A stretch of 64,000 bases of DNA from Thiomicrorhabdus arctica DSM 13458 (GCF_000381085.1 NZ_KB905903.1:1-64000); one strand, 5' to 3'; shown: positions 35,766-45,768, numbered from the stretch's first letter. The notes: generated by a model not told the origin, from the letters alone. Numbers and translations are program-made.

Positions 35766-37604
35766 TTATTTCATCTGAGAGAAATCAAACGGACCGATAT
35801 AACCCGCTTCTGTCATCATTTCTACACCTGTTGGAACAACATACCCCACAGAGACTTCCCCAAATGGATGTTGAGTCGTCGCCGTTAAGTAGCCTTTGCC
35901 ATTGATGTTTTTATGCCAAAATGGAGATGTCGTTTCAGCGCCATAAGGCACCGTCAAGATGCGATCCATCCTGCCATTTTTAATGTTATACGCCCAAATC
36001 ATATCATTTGGATGTGCACTGGTATCTTCACCAATCACTAAAATGTCAGAGCCTTCTAAAAAGGTGAGGTTATCAGGACTTGCAATGCCATCTATATCAC
36101 AAGTATTGCCTTCAAGAGCCGTTCCAGTATAGTCAACAGCCTTTCCAGCAACCAAGCCTTTCATGCTATAAGCTACATAATCAGAGCCCATGGTTTTATT
36201 TGTGGCAACATCTAATGCATAGACGGCGCCACAACCGTTGTTGGCAACTTGAATGTCACCGATGGTATCCTTCATTAGGCTGCCCACATTTGACATGGAA
36301 ACATACAATTTTCGATCACGTGGATTAAAGGTGATGCCTTCTTCTTTTTTGAACTCTGTGGTTGCACCTTGCATGGCTGCCATGCGTCGTGTTTCAAACC
36401 GAGCGGCTATGGCAATATCAAGAGCGTCAACCGTTGTATCACCATTAATATCTTGTAATGCTAAGCACTCCTCACCTGTTGCCGTATTAATATAGGTATA
36501 GGTTGCTGGAGTCGGACATGCACCAGCTGCCGGCGTTTCTGTCGTAAAGATATTCGCAAAAGTAATTGCATCTGTTCCCGTTGCCACATTATTATCTGTG
36601 TTTAAGTAGCCTTTGATCCCGACATCAGTCGAATGGCCTAAATCAATCCAAGAAAGTACGGCTTCTCCTGTGCCAACTCCAGGAAGAGAGGTTTGTGTCC
36701 ATTTAGCGGCATAAAGTGTCCCTGCGCTTAGATTCTCTGCAACGTCTGCGATATACATAAATAGACCCACATTTGTACCATCATCTGACAGATACACCGT
36801 TTTATGGTCAGGCATTACATACGATAATTCATGTGCAAAACGACCCATGCTGTAGTGTTTCGTATAATTAGGTGTCCCATCCGTGTTGATCTTTACTTCA
36901 GGTGTCCAGCCATAGTAGTAAGGACTGTTTCTAGTCGCATCGCCACCCCAGAAGTTATTCGTCACTGAATCCCAGTAACTCCCACTAGGAGCGGCCGCAT
37001 TGGGTTCATATTCTTCAGAACCTAAATGCGAATTCCAAGGTGTCGTCATTCCTGCGCAATGTACCCAACCACCAAACTCTTCTTTTTGGCTTACATATTG
37101 TAAAGTGTTTGCTTTGACACTTAACTTACCGTCTGCAGCTTGTTCTATTTCGCTCATATAGATGGCGCCAGGAGCACATTCGAACTGAGAAACCATGTAA
37201 ACGTTACCGTTTTTTTGTAAAAATGAGAAGTGATCCAGACCAGACCCTTTCGCACCTACTGTGCCACCGCCATTACAAAGCATAGGTGTCGCGTCGACAT
37301 TTGTGATGATGGCATCTGTAAAATCTTTAACCACACCAAAGGTTTCACCATTATTGGTATCCCCTGTTTTCATCAGGGTGTTATAGGCAATCGCTTGTTT
37401 TTGGCCGGCAATGGTGACTTCATTCGTGGCACGAATGGTATTTTTTTCGTTTGTTGTAATGGCGGGAGCAATCGATTTGAATTCAACATCGGTTGAGAAT
37501 ATGCTGCCATTACTACCGTTACTGCCATCTTTACCAGCACAGCCAGTAAGCATTAAAGCTGAAACTGTTAATGCTAATGGCATCGTTAGGTTCATAGTTT
37601 TCAT
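35766..37604 (-). CDS. PhoX-like (DUF839) lipoprotein with a dockerin-like calcium loop
   Basis: The 612-residue protein has a lipobox LTGC and a Gly/Ser/Asn linker, then a PhoX-type beta-propeller. Family strings include GLDHFSFLQKNGNVYMVSQ, VHCAGMTTPWNSHLGSEEY (with the Cys and Glu of the PhoX Fe/Ca centre), and VYLSDDGTNVGLFMYIAD. PhoX enzymes are calcium- and iron-dependent alkaline phosphatases; this one could instead be a non-phosphatase family member. Unusual is LQDINGDTTVDALDIAIAAR near residue 385-404, an EF-hand or dockerin-like loop with D, N, D, T, D, D at positions 1, 3, 5, 7, 9, 12, flanked by a Cys pair. It neighbours a diheme lipoprotein gene. Confidence 0.82.
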   Translation of the reverse strand: MKTMNLTMPLALTVSALMLTGCAGKDGSNGSNGSIFSTDVEFKSIAPAITTNEKNTIRATNEVTIAGQKQAIAYNTLMKTGDTNNGETFGVVKDFTDAIITNVDATPMLCNGGGTVGAKGSGLDHFSFLQKNGNVYMVSQFECAPGAIYMSEIEQAADGKLSVKANTLQYVSQKEEFGGWVHCAGMTTPWNSHLGSEEYEPNAAAPSGSYWDSVTNNFWGGDATRNSPYYYGWTPEVKINTDGTPNYTKHYSMGRFAHELSYVMPDHKTVYLSDDGTNVGLFMYIADVAENLSAGTLYAAKWTQTSLPGVGTGEAVLSWIDLGHSTDVGIKGYLNTDNNVATGTDAITFANIFTTETPAAGACPTPATYTYINTATGEECLALQDINGDTTVDALDIAIAARFETRRMAAMQGATTEFKKEEGITFNPRDRKLYVSMSNVGSLMKDTIGDIQVANNGCGAVYALDVATNKTMGSDYVAYSMKGLVAGKAVDYTGTALEGNTCDIDGIASPDNLTFLEGSDILVIGEDTSAHPNDMIWAYNIKNGRMDRILTVPYGAETTSPFWHKNINGKGYLTATTQHPFGEVSVGYVVPTGVEMMTEAGYIGPFDFSQMK

Positions 37605-37907
37605 TTTCAGGATTCCTATTTTAGAGAGTGAATAGAGCTATGCTTGGAGAGTTAATAATAAAAAATGCTTATTTCAGGCAGGTTTAAGTTTAGTGACAAG
37701 TTGATGGTGGGAATATTACGAATGTATGATGCTTGTATGACTGCCCAGTGACCGACATTGATAGACTTAATTTCTTGTGGAAAGTTGTTTTAATCAGAAG
37801 GGATTCAGGTAGTGGAATATAGAAATGTATGCCCACGAATATGGGTTCATGAGCGTTAAATCAATAAACTTTATTTGCAGTGCGAGCAAAATAATTCAAT
37901 TTTAAGG
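37605..37907. other. 303-base gap, nothing recognised
   Basis: AT-rich spacer between the DUF1461 gene and the PhoX-like gene on the minus strand. It presumably holds the PhoX-like promoter, but I cannot point to a convincing hexamer pair or a Pho box. Confidence 0.4.
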
Positions 37908-38654
37908 TCATGAATTAATCTTACTTAGATGAATGCGATTTAGGGCATGGAACAGTTTAACGATGAGGATGAAGAGCAGTATGCCTAAAACAAGTAGGCT
38001 GATGCTAATATAGGCAAATAGGTCAGGCGCTTTCATCATCGTACTCATCAGTGAGTCTTGGTAGTAAAAAAACCAATGATGATCTGCCGGAAATACCCAT
38101 ATATGCAGTTGGTAAAAAACCTTCTGGGCTCCAAATATGGCAATGGGTATCGCCAAAATAAACAAACTGAATGTTACATTCAGTAAACCTTTTTGTGGCG
38201 ATGGAAAAGGTTGGCGTGATCTGAGCCGGTAAATACTCAGAGCCCCCCATATGAACAATACCCCCCAGCCCAATTTTTTTAAGAGCTCAATGAGCTTTGC
38301 AACATCGGTTAAATGGACAATTTCTGCAGAGTGTAATAACGGAATATCAATGGTTTTAGTTCTGTCTTGGTACGTTAAGCTTTGTAAACCATGGCCTTGG
38401 TGATGAATTGCTTTAACGATTCCGGCAAATAGCGCTTTACGGGTTTGGGCATCGGTCGTCTCAAAGTCATGACGAAAACGATTTTTGGGAGCATAGTGGT
38501 CAATGTGTTCACTTATACCTGCATAGTCGTACCAAAAGCCATACAAAAAGTTGGCCTTAGCAAGGACTATCCAGCTTAAATACAAGGACAGTATGAGTGT
38601 CAACCAGATCCATAGGAACTGCTTCAATGGTAATAAAAAAATGAAGCGTCTCAA
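37908..38654 (-). CDS. DUF1461 family integral membrane protein
   Basis: A 248-residue protein with about four membrane helices (near 10-32, 125-140, 158-178, 215-238) and the family string FYQLHIWVFPADHHWFFYYQ followed by DSLMSTMM. Function unknown. The start is a TTG (38654), with no other start codon close by and no Shine-Dalgarno sequence. An exact iterated palindrome begins four bases upstream, and the reading frame stays open through it, so the true start could lie further upstream and the palindrome could be translated. radC lies 91 bases upstream on the same strand. Confidence 0.72.
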   Translation of the reverse strand: MRRFIFLLPLKQFLWIWLTLILSLYLSWIVLAKANFLYGFWYDYAGISEHIDHYAPKNRFRHDFETTDAQTRKALFAGIVKAIHHQGHGLQSLTYQDRTKTIDIPLLHSAEIVHLTDVAKLIELLKKLGWGVLFIWGALSIYRLRSRQPFPSPQKGLLNVTFSLFILAIPIAIFGAQKVFYQLHIWVFPADHHWFFYYQDSLMSTMMKAPDLFAYISISLLVLGILLFILIVKLFHALNRIHLSKINS

Positions 38655-38657
38655 TTT

Positions 38658-38671
38658 AACCAGGCCTGGTT
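38658..38671. repeat. iterated palindrome, exact core, just before the DUF1461 start
   Basis: ACCAGGCCTGGT at 38659-38670, 14-base symmetry. It occupies the position of the ribosome-binding site relative to the TTG start at 38654. Confidence 0.9.
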
Positions 38672-38745
38672 TGTTTCTAGAGCGAATGATCTCAACATGG
38701 TCTCGATTCCTAATAAATATTATTTTGCGTGCTTATTTATGCCGT

Positions 38746-39426
38746 TTATGGCATTTGGTGGTGTTGAGCTAAAGAGTGCCAACGACCCGCATCACCAATA
38801 ATGATATGATCCAGAACTCTGGCCTCAATAAATTCTAAGGCCTGTTTAATCCGAAACGTAATATCTATATCGGCTTGACTGGGCGTTGGGTCACCCGAAG
38901 GATGGTTGTGCGCTAGAATAACGGCTGCAGCGTGGTGGTCGAGTACGCTTTTGACCACTTCACGAAGATGGACCTGAGATTGGTTTAAGGTGCCTTCAAA
39001 TAACACTTTGAAGGCGATTAGCTGATGTTGCTGATTGAGTAATAAGAGTGCAAATTTTTCGCGATTTTGGTGACCAAGTTCAGATTCTACAAAACGTGCT
39101 ACTAATTCAGGCGAAGTAAATGCATCGCGATTTTTTAGACCAGACTCAAAGTGGCGCTTTGAAATTTCCAAGACAGCTTGAAACTGGACAAATTTAGCTT
39201 GTCCTAACCCTTTGGCTTGACAAAAATCGGCTTCACTGGCTTTTAAAAGTTGATGCAAACAGCCAAAGTGGTCAAGTAAATCTTGAGCCAACTCAACGGC
39301 ACTTTTACCTTTAACCCCGACCCTTAATAAAATGGCTAAGAGCTCAGCATCAGAAAGTTGACCAGAACCAAATGCCAGGAGTTTTTCTCGAGGTCGATCA
39401 TTTTTATGCCAATCAGAGATCGCCAT
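38746..39426 (-). CDS. radC: RadC family JAMM-motif protein
   Basis: A RadC protein of 226 residues from the ATG at 39426, selected because AAGGAG lies eight bases upstream. The extended TTG start at 39450 would place that site inside the gene. It has an N-terminal helix-hairpin-helix region ([20 protein letters not shown]) and the C-terminal metalloprotease-like JAMM motif [14 protein letters not shown]. The once-claimed DNA-repair role was not confirmed, so function is open. The radC, coaBC, dut order is conserved in gammaproteobacteria. Confidence 0.93.
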   Translation of the reverse strand: MAISDWHKNDRPREKLLAFGSGQLSDAELLAILLRVGVKGKSAVELAQDLLDHFGCLHQLLKASEADFCQAKGLGQAKFVQFQAVLEISKRHFESGLKNRDAFTSPELVARFVESELGHQNREKFALLLLNQQHQLIAFKVLFEGTLNQSQVHLREVVKSVLDHHAAAVILAHNHPSGDPTPSQADIDITFRIKQALEFIEARVLDHIIIGDAGRWHSLAQHHQMP

Positions 39427-39534
39427 TACAATACTCCTTTTTAAGTTCAATGATGTCGCTCTATAAGTAGGTAGAGAAAATCCGTGACTTGTCTTACTAT
39501 AGGTTTATATTAAAAGTGCTAAGGAAATTGGTCA

Positions 39535-39933
39535 ATGTTTAAGTATGAAATGCGTGTACGTGATTACGAATGTGATTTGCAAAAAGTTGTGAATAACAGT
39601 GTCTACCAAAACTATTTAGAACATGCTCGCCATGAATTTCTCTTAGCCAACGGTGTTGATTTTGCTGAACTTGCAGCAAAAGGTATAAATTTGATGGTGA
39701 TTCGAGTGGAATTGGATTTTAAAAAACCACTGACCTCTCAAGATGATTTTTATGTCACGGTTGAGGTACAGCAAGAGTCACGCATCAAATTTGCTTTTAT
39801 ACAGCATATTTACCACCAAAAAGATAATCGACTTATTGTTTCAGGTAAAGCAGTTGGTTTAGCGGTCAATTTACAAGGTCGGCCAATGGTTTGTCCAGAC
39901 TTAGAACGACTCATGATTATTCAAGCGCCTTAG
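39535..39933 (+). CDS. 4HBT hot-dog acyl-CoA thioesterase
   Basis: A 132-residue single hot-dog domain of the YbgC/4HBT type: VRDYECDLQKVVNNSVYQNY, then LEHARHEFL, VIRVELDFKKPL and an extended beta sheet ending VCPD. Such proteins hydrolyse acyl-CoA or acyl-ACP thioesters. The usual DxxGxVxH active-site run reads DLQKVVNN, so chain specificity is uncertain. The 3' end overlaps the convergent mscK-type gene by 17 bases. Confidence 0.83.
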   Translation: MFKYEMRVRDYECDLQKVVNNSVYQNYLEHARHEFLLANGVDFAELAAKGINLMVIRVELDFKKPLTSQDDFYVTVEVQQESRIKFAFIQHIYHQKDNRLIVSGKAVGLAVNLQGRPMVCPDLERLMIIQAP

Positions 39934-42900
39934 TTGTAGAGGCTTTTTCACTCTTAGCTTCCCTTTTTAGGTGGATTTCTAACGGTTCAGAAGTATTGAG
40001 ATGGACATCTCGTTGTGGGAATGCGATCACGATATCGGCATCATTGAGTTTGTCATTAATGGCTGAGTGGAGTTCGGATTTGACTGTAATAAAGTTTTCT
40101 AAATCTTCCACAAATACCCGCAGTTCTAACTGTAATGCACTGTCACCAAAACTGTCGAAAATAACCGATGGAGCAGGCGTTTTAAGGGCTTTTGGATGTT
40201 CATCAGCGGCTTGCTGAATCAATTGCAAAGCTAAATTGACATCACTACCATAAGCGATGCCTACGGGCACTTTAACGCGCGTTATCGGATCTGAAAGTGA
40301 CCAGTTTATAAATTGCCCGGTAATCATCTGTTTGTTAGGAATAATTAATTCCTGGCGATCCCAGTTAATGATGGTGGTGGCACGTATACGAATTTTAGAG
40401 ACTTTTCCGCTGACCCCATCCACCGTCACAATATCTCCGACTCGCATCGGTTGCTCAAATAACAAGATAATCCCGCTCACAAAGTTGGCAACAATTTCTT
40501 GCAAACCAAAACCTAGTCCAACGGAGAGGGCGGCAACCAGCCATTGAATATTTGACCATTCAATACCCAAGGCTCTAAAAATAAGCACCAATCCAATAAT
40601 CACCACGACATATTGTGTCAGTGAACTCACGGCATAGCGGACGGCTGCGCTGATGGGTAAAAACCTAAGCAGCGTAAATTCCAACAGGCCTGGTAGATCT
40701 TTTGATAACAATAGTGTCATAGCGCCCAATGCAATTCCAAGCGTTAAGTCGCCTAACGTTAGGGGGACTTGTTGCACGATGCCATTAATCATCTGTGACT
40801 TTGTTATATCTAACGTGCTATTGCTAATAAGGTTTAAGGCGGGAAAAATGTCACTCCAAATCAACCATATACCCGTTAAGAAAAACAGTACAGCCCCTAA
40901 ATTTAATGCCTGTCGAACCTGATTACTCAACTTACTGTAATCCATTTCTGGTTCCTCTACTAACGGTAAGGCATCCGGATTTGTTGGAGATTCTGTGGTT
41001 GTCGCTTGTTGTTTAGCTTGTTTTTCGGCTTGAAGTGCCTGAAGCTTTTGCACACGTTCGGCATAATGCAGTTTGCGTTCGGATAAATAGAGACTACGTA
41101 GCAATAATTCTCGCAGAATATAAACACTCAGAATTAAACCAAGTGACCAGTTCAGATGCTCGGAAATCACTAAGGATGAGTAGTAGTAGCCATACACGGT
41201 CATCCAAATAAGAGAGAAAGGAATCGCCAACAATAACGGAAACCAGATAAAGTGCAGTTGTGTCCAATTAGCCATATTTGAGTCTCGCTTGAAATCGCGC
41301 ACAATTTCGCTGTGAGGTGACCATAGACGATATATAAGTATGCCTAAACCCATCATGAATGAGATAAAGGCCAACCGTCCAATCATTTGTTGATCGGTAG
41401 GGGCTATGCTGACGGTATTGATATCAATAACAATGATTAGAATCGTCCCGAACAATGCGGCCCAACCTAACTCACGCTGAAATGAGTTTCTAACACTGGC
41501 ACGCCAGCGAAAATGACGCTCTGCCAAACCATCAGGACGACATATCTGTTTAAGTCCTCCTAGAATAAAGACTAATATCCCCGCATGGTTCAGACCTTTA
41601 ATAAGGCCTTGGGTATATTCGGCAGGGTCAGAGTGCTGATTCAAAAGTGCCGCTGCACCTAATAGAATTAATGGAGCCAAAATCGAAAGGCCAAAGGTAA
41701 ACACAAGAGCTTGCAGGCTATAGAGCATAGAATCCGTACGGATTGACATGATCAAAGGCACTATTTTGGCGATTCCTTCCTTAAAACGCGGCCGAGCGAA
41801 AGTAAGCAAACCGATGAGTAGGATCCAAAAGGCGAAACTTATTTTGTGCGTATTGAGTACTTGAAGACTATCCTCAAATAGCGATTTAAGGTTGTTTAGA
41901 GACAAGAACCAATGGAGACTTTGTGTCAATGCTGCCATCGAAAACAGTCCACTGATACCCACATTAGGTAACCATAATAAGTGGTCATTTAGAAAACGAG
42001 TGTACACAATGGTCTTGTCTTGTTGTTGTGCAGTGACGGCATTGAGTTCAGCAAGTTTGCTAATATAACTGGGGTAGAGTGTTTGGAGTTCTTTGGCCGT
42101 TTCGATGAACTTATTATGTAAATCCACTAGCTGTTGTTTAAGCTGTAAGCGTTCTTCCTCGTTTAAATTAACCAATGAATCGCCCAGCAAGACATGGAGT
42201 TTTTTTGTTAAATCTTGATTAACGGTATCTGCCAATTTTTCACTGAGTAATAATTGGTTAAGTACCGAAGTATTCAGTTGATTTTTGATCTTGAGTGCAT
42301 TGCCTGGACTAATTTTGATTTTAGAGAGGCCTTCCAACCGTTTATGCAGTACTTGAGCAATTGTTTCTTGCGAACCTTCCAGTTCAACAATCTGTTTGTC
42401 TCTTGCAAAATGCACTTGTAAAGAGGTGATGGATTCATTAGCCGCGTTTATTTTTTGATCGATTTGTTGTTCATTTTGAATCAAATCAGCTTTAAGTTGT
42501 TGGGCTTCAATGATGAGTTGCTGAAGTGGGTAAAGAGGGTTTGTCTGATTAAGTTGTGCAGATATACTTTCTTGAAGTGCTTCAGTTGCTTGGAAAGCCT
42601 TGTCATTTTGCAAGAGTGTTTGAAAGGACTTCACTTTTTTTAACAAGAGCTTCTTATGCACATTCCAGTAGTCTCTTTCAGTTTGAGCCAACTGCGTGAG
42701 CACTCCTAAATTGTCCATTTTGAAGTTAATAAGCTTTAGGGAGGTCTCAAGTACTTGCAAACTCGCAATTAAACTAAAGGAGTGAATACGTGTCGGAACA
42801 TCTAGCATTGAGCCAACATCTTGATTAGAAGTTGCTTGGAGCGCATGCTGTTGGCTAATACGCTTTTCCAATTGGGCTATTTGTTGGGAGCCCTCAGTGG

Positions 42901-43381
42901 CCATGGTTAAAAGTTGACGGAGCTTTTTTTCACTGTTTAAAAAATTTGTATTAGCTTGTTGAAGTTCGGTTTCGGTGGTATTTAAAAGCTGGCTTAATTT
43001 ATCTTTCGGTAGCTTGTTAAACTCAAGACTCAGTTCATTATTAAGTGCTTGCATCGTTTTTTCTTGAGACGCTTTGAGTTCATTAAATCGTACTGGTGCT
43101 TCAGAGACGCGGTTTTGCAAAGCTCGTAATTGTTGCTGATAACTTTGTGATTCCGTCACCCAGTTTTGGGCAAGGTTCAGTTGTGATGTGAGTGTCTTTT
43201 GCTCTTCTGGGGTAAGTGTTTCAGCTTGGACTAGCGTTTGGCTTAGTGATTCAATATCAGTGGTGGTTAGAATTTGATCACTTGGCTTTAGAGACGGCTC
43301 CACAGCGGCTTCTACTTGGAGGGTTACACCAAATAGGAGCCAAATTAACATCAGAGAAAATATTGTTGGAGTGCGTTGCAT
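39917..43381 (-). CDS. large mechanosensitive channel, MscK/MscM type
   Basis: A 1154-residue MscS-superfamily channel. It has a signal peptide (cleavage near VEAAV), a long Gln/Leu-rich coiled-coil periplasmic region (about 30-480), multiple membrane helices (about 480-960), and the C-terminal MscS core: VGLGFGLQEIVANFVSGIIL (pore helix), EQPMRVGDIVTVDGVSGKV and NKQMITGQFINWSLSD. It should open under membrane tension to release solutes. Size and layout match E. coli MscK (KefA) or MscM. Smaller MscL and MscS genes lie 7 and 10 kb away. Confidence 0.9.
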   Translation of the reverse strand: MQRTPTIFSLMLIWLLFGVTLQVEAAVEPSLKPSDQILTTTDIESLSQTLVQAETLTPEEQKTLTSQLNLAQNWVTESQSYQQQLRALQNRVSEAPVRFNELKASQEKTMQALNNELSLEFNKLPKDKLSQLLNTTETELQQANTNFLNSEKKLRQLLTMATEGSQQIAQLEKRISQQHALQATSNQDVGSMLDVPTRIHSFSLIASLQVLETSLKLINFKMDNLGVLTQLAQTERDYWNVHKKLLLKKVKSFQTLLQNDKAFQATEALQESISAQLNQTNPLYPLQQLIIEAQQLKADLIQNEQQIDQKINAANESITSLQVHFARDKQIVELEGSQETIAQVLHKRLEGLSKIKISPGNALKIKNQLNTSVLNQLLLSEKLADTVNQDLTKKLHVLLGDSLVNLNEEERLQLKQQLVDLHNKFIETAKELQTLYPSYISKLAELNAVTAQQQDKTIVYTRFLNDHLLWLPNVGISGLFSMAALTQSLHWFLSLNNLKSLFEDSLQVLNTHKISFAFWILLIGLLTFARPRFKEGIAKIVPLIMSIRTDSMLYSLQALVFTFGLSILAPLILLGAAALLNQHSDPAEYTQGLIKGLNHAGILVFILGGLKQICRPDGLAERHFRWRASVRNSFQRELGWAALFGTILIIVIDINTVSIAPTDQQMIGRLAFISFMMGLGILIYRLWSPHSEIVRDFKRDSNMANWTQLHFIWFPLLLAIPFSLIWMTVYGYYYSSLVISEHLNWSLGLILSVYILRELLLRSLYLSERKLHYAERVQKLQALQAEKQAKQQATTTESPTNPDALPLVEEPEMDYSKLSNQVRQALNLGAVLFFLTGIWLIWSDIFPALNLISNSTLDITKSQMINGIVQQVPLTLGDLTLGIALGAMTLLLSKDLPGLLEFTLLRFLPISAAVRYAVSSLTQYVVVIIGLVLIFRALGIEWSNIQWLVAALSVGLGFGLQEIVANFVSGIILLFEQPMRVGDIVTVDGVSGKVSKIRIRATTIINWDRQELIIPNKQMITGQFINWSLSDPITRVKVPVGIAYGSDVNLALQLIQQAADEHPKALKTPAPSVIFDSFGDSALQLELRVFVEDLENFITVKSELHSAINDKLNDADIVIAFPQRDVHLNTSEPLEIHLKREAKSEKASTTKALE
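40683..40694. repeat. degenerate iterated palindrome, inside the MscK-type gene
   Basis: AACAGGCCTGGT differs at one position from the family 12-mer. It may be a relic or a chance match. Confidence 0.45.
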
Positions 43382-43695
43382 ATTTATGTGAACTCGTCTA
43401 TTTTTGAAAAATAAAATCTATTTATACCTTATATTATCTAAGTTAACAGCTCTTATCACCACTTACTTGCTTTGCTTCTATCGTTGTTGGTCATCCTGAT
43501 CGTTAAATAGCAGTAAAATATGCGACATTAAAGCTATATTCATAGGAAATTGTTGTAAGATGTTTTGCTTAATAAACAAGTATTGAAATCAGTTTGGTTC
43601 GGCATCGCTATCAATTGTCGGATTTATAAATGTCAGGTATTATTTCAGCATTACTGCAGATTCAGTCGCGCTATTTTGTTTTGGGGGAAGGATTT
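43382..43695. other. about 310 bases between divergent genes
   Basis: Contains the divergent promoters of the MscK-type and cytochrome b561 genes by position. I see no further gene, strong dyad or convincing hexamer pair. Confidence 0.4.
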
Positions 43696-44244
43696 ATGAA
43701 CTGGAAAAATACAAGTCAAAGATACGGCTTTTGGTCTATTACAATGCACTGGTTAATGTTTCTGCTGATTGCAGTGACGTTTGCAAGTATGGAGTTACGT
43801 GAGTTTTTTGAAAAAGGCACAGGAATCAGAGAGGCTTTTAAAACTTGGCACTTTATGCTCGGCTTGTCGATTTTAGCTCTTGTGAGTCTGCGTTTACTTA
43901 TGTATTTTCTTCAGCAGTCTCCCGAAATAACACCGAGACCAAACTCAATGCAGCACACGTTGGCAAAAGTAATGCATGGTCTTTTGTACTTTTTCATGTT
44001 TTTTATGCCGATCATCGGTTGGTTGATTTTAAGTGGAGAAGGCGAGGTGATTCCCTTTTATGGATGGACGCTGCCAGCCTTGATCTCTGAGAATAAAGAG
44101 CTGGCCGATTTTTTTGAAGAAGTGCATGAGATAGGAGGGGTGATCGGTTATTGGTTGATTGGTTTACATGCCACCGCGGCCCTGTTTCATCATTATGTGC
44201 TCAAAGACAATACGCTACTTAGAATGTTGCCTAAAAGATCATAG
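43696..44244 (+). CDS. cytochrome b561-type membrane protein
   Basis: A 182-residue four-helix diheme b-type cytochrome. From the ATG at 43696 (GGAAGG just upstream; a 22-codon longer start at 43630 adds a non-conserved tail) it reads MNWKNTSQRYGFWSITMHWL. Heme-ligand histidines fall in MHWLM, TWHFMLG, VMHGLLYF and GLHATAALFHHYV, as in bacterial cytochrome b561. It probably moves electrons from the quinone pool or to oxygen species such as superoxide; the partner is unknown. No adjacent cytochrome c or YceI gene is seen. Confidence 0.88.
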   Translation: MNWKNTSQRYGFWSITMHWLMFLLIAVTFASMELREFFEKGTGIREAFKTWHFMLGLSILALVSLRLLMYFLQQSPEITPRPNSMQHTLAKVMHGLLYFFMFFMPIIGWLILSGEGEVIPFYGWTLPALISENKELADFFEEVHEIGGVIGYWLIGLHATAALFHHYVLKDNTLLRMLPKRS

Positions 44245-44509
44245 TTTTTAGTGCTTCACAATGATTCGCAGCGCCTCGAATCAAAAAATGATCACCGTTT
44301 CAGCCGCTCTCTAATGACTACTTTTTGTGAACATTAGAGATCTGCTGCTTTGCTCTCCACTGAACGGTACACTTCCTGATGTTATAGCTCTTAACTTTCT
44401 GCTGTTTGACGTTAACAGTTCCCAGCCACTTAGCCGAATAGAAAATCCGCTCTTTACATCCTAAAGACAGTATCATAAACGCAGTTTAATTCAGAATATT
44501 GAAGCTCAT

Positions 44510-45736
44510 ATGAAAATTCTCCTTGGCGTCACCGGTGGTATCGCCGCTTATAAATCCCTAGAATTAACACGCCTATTTATTAAAGCGGGTTTTCAGGTGC
44601 AAGTTGTCATGACGGCTGGCGCGAAAGCGTTTATCCAACCGCTCTCTTTTCAAGCATTATCAGGTCATCCTGTGCGCGATAGTTTGTTTGATACGAATCA
44701 AGAAGCGGGTATGGGGCACATTGAACTAGCGCGCTGGGCCGATCAGATTGTGATTGCGCCCGCTTCGGCTGAAACCCTTGCTAAGTTACGTATGGGGCGC
44801 GCCGATGATTTGCTCACCACCTTGTGTTTAGCGACGGACAAACCCATTATGGTTGCGCCCGCGATGAATCGCTTGATGTGGATGAATGCGGCCACACAAG
44901 ACAATGTGCGGGTTTTAAAACAACGTGGGTTTACGCTATTAGAACCTGCAGAAGGTGAACAGGCATGCGGCGAAGTTGGCGCGGGCAGAATGCCTGAGCC
45001 TATCGACATTTTTGATGCGGTGGTGGCATTTCAAACTCAGTTTACAATGTTACAGACTCAAACGGACCAGGCCTGGTTTAATGCCAAAAGCTTTTGGCAG
45101 GGTAAAAGCCTTTTAATCACTGCAGGTCCAACTTTTGAGGATATTGATCCGGTGCGTTTTATCGGCAATCGTAGCTCAGGAAAAATGGGATTTGCCATCG
45201 CTGAAGTGGCTTCTAAATTAGGTGCGAAGGTCACTGTGATTGCCGGACCCATCCAGCTAGTTACCCCATTAGGTGTCAAACGCATCAATGTACGCAGTGC
45301 TCAACAGATGCTGACAGCGGTACAAGCGTTGTATAGTGGCGTGGATTGTTTTATCAGTGCCGCGGCTGTAGCCGATTTTAAAGTTAAGCAGATCGCCGAG
45401 CATAAGCTTAAAAAGCAAACAGACTCCGATGAGGTGACGCTAACCTTCATTAAAAACCCGGATATTGTGGCATGGGTGGCTGCCCAAGCCGATAAGCCTT
45501 TTGTGGTGGGATTTGCAGCGGAAACGCAGAATGTACTTGAGTACGCCAGAGACAAACTTCAGCGCAAAAGTTTAGATATGATTTGCGCTAATAAAGTAGG
45601 TGACAATCAGGGGTTTGAACAAAACGACAACGCCTTAACATTCATAACGGCGACCGAACAGGTTGAACAATCGCTTTCGAGTAAAGAACAACAAGCGGTC
45701 ACCCTGTTAAGTTTTATTGCTCAACAATCGTTTTAG
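44510..45736 (+). CDS. coaBC: bifunctional phosphopantothenoylcysteine decarboxylase / phosphopantothenate-cysteine ligase
   Basis: CoaBC joins cysteine to 4'-phosphopantothenate and decarboxylates the product, steps two and three of CoA synthesis. The N-terminal CoaC domain (about 1-185) starts LGVTGGIAAYKSLELTR and carries VAPAMNRLMW with the catalytic PAMN and a Cys in GEQACGEVGAGRMPE. The CoaB domain begins near 195 with LLITAGPTFEDIDPVRFIGN and has the KNPDIVAW loop. The exact iterated palindrome (45066-45077) encodes DQAW in the linker between domains. Length (408) is normal. dut, usually adjacent, lies 4 kb away. Confidence 0.95.
   Translation: MKILLGVTGGIAAYKSLELTRLFIKAGFQVQVVMTAGAKAFIQPLSFQALSGHPVRDSLFDTNQEAGMGHIELARWADQIVIAPASAETLAKLRMGRADDLLTTLCLATDKPIMVAPAMNRLMWMNAATQDNVRVLKQRGFTLLEPAEGEQACGEVGAGRMPEPIDIFDAVVAFQTQFTMLQTQTDQAWFNAKSFWQGKSLLITAGPTFEDIDPVRFIGNRSSGKMGFAIAEVASKLGAKVTVIAGPIQLVTPLGVKRINVRSAQQMLTAVQALYSGVDCFISAAAVADFKVKQIAEHKLKKQTDSDEVTLTFIKNPDIVAWVAAQADKPFVVGFAAETQNVLEYARDKLQRKSLDMICANKVGDNQGFEQNDNALTFITATEQVEQSLSSKEQQAVTLLSFIAQQSF
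45066..45077. repeat. iterated palindrome, exact core, inside coaBC
   Basis: Exact ACCAGGCCTGGT at the CoaC/CoaB domain junction (about residue 186), read in frame as Asp-Gln-Ala-Trp, the same as in modC. Confidence 0.9.
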
Positions 45737-45768
45737 GCCTCTTTTACCAGGTTTGACTTGCCTATACT

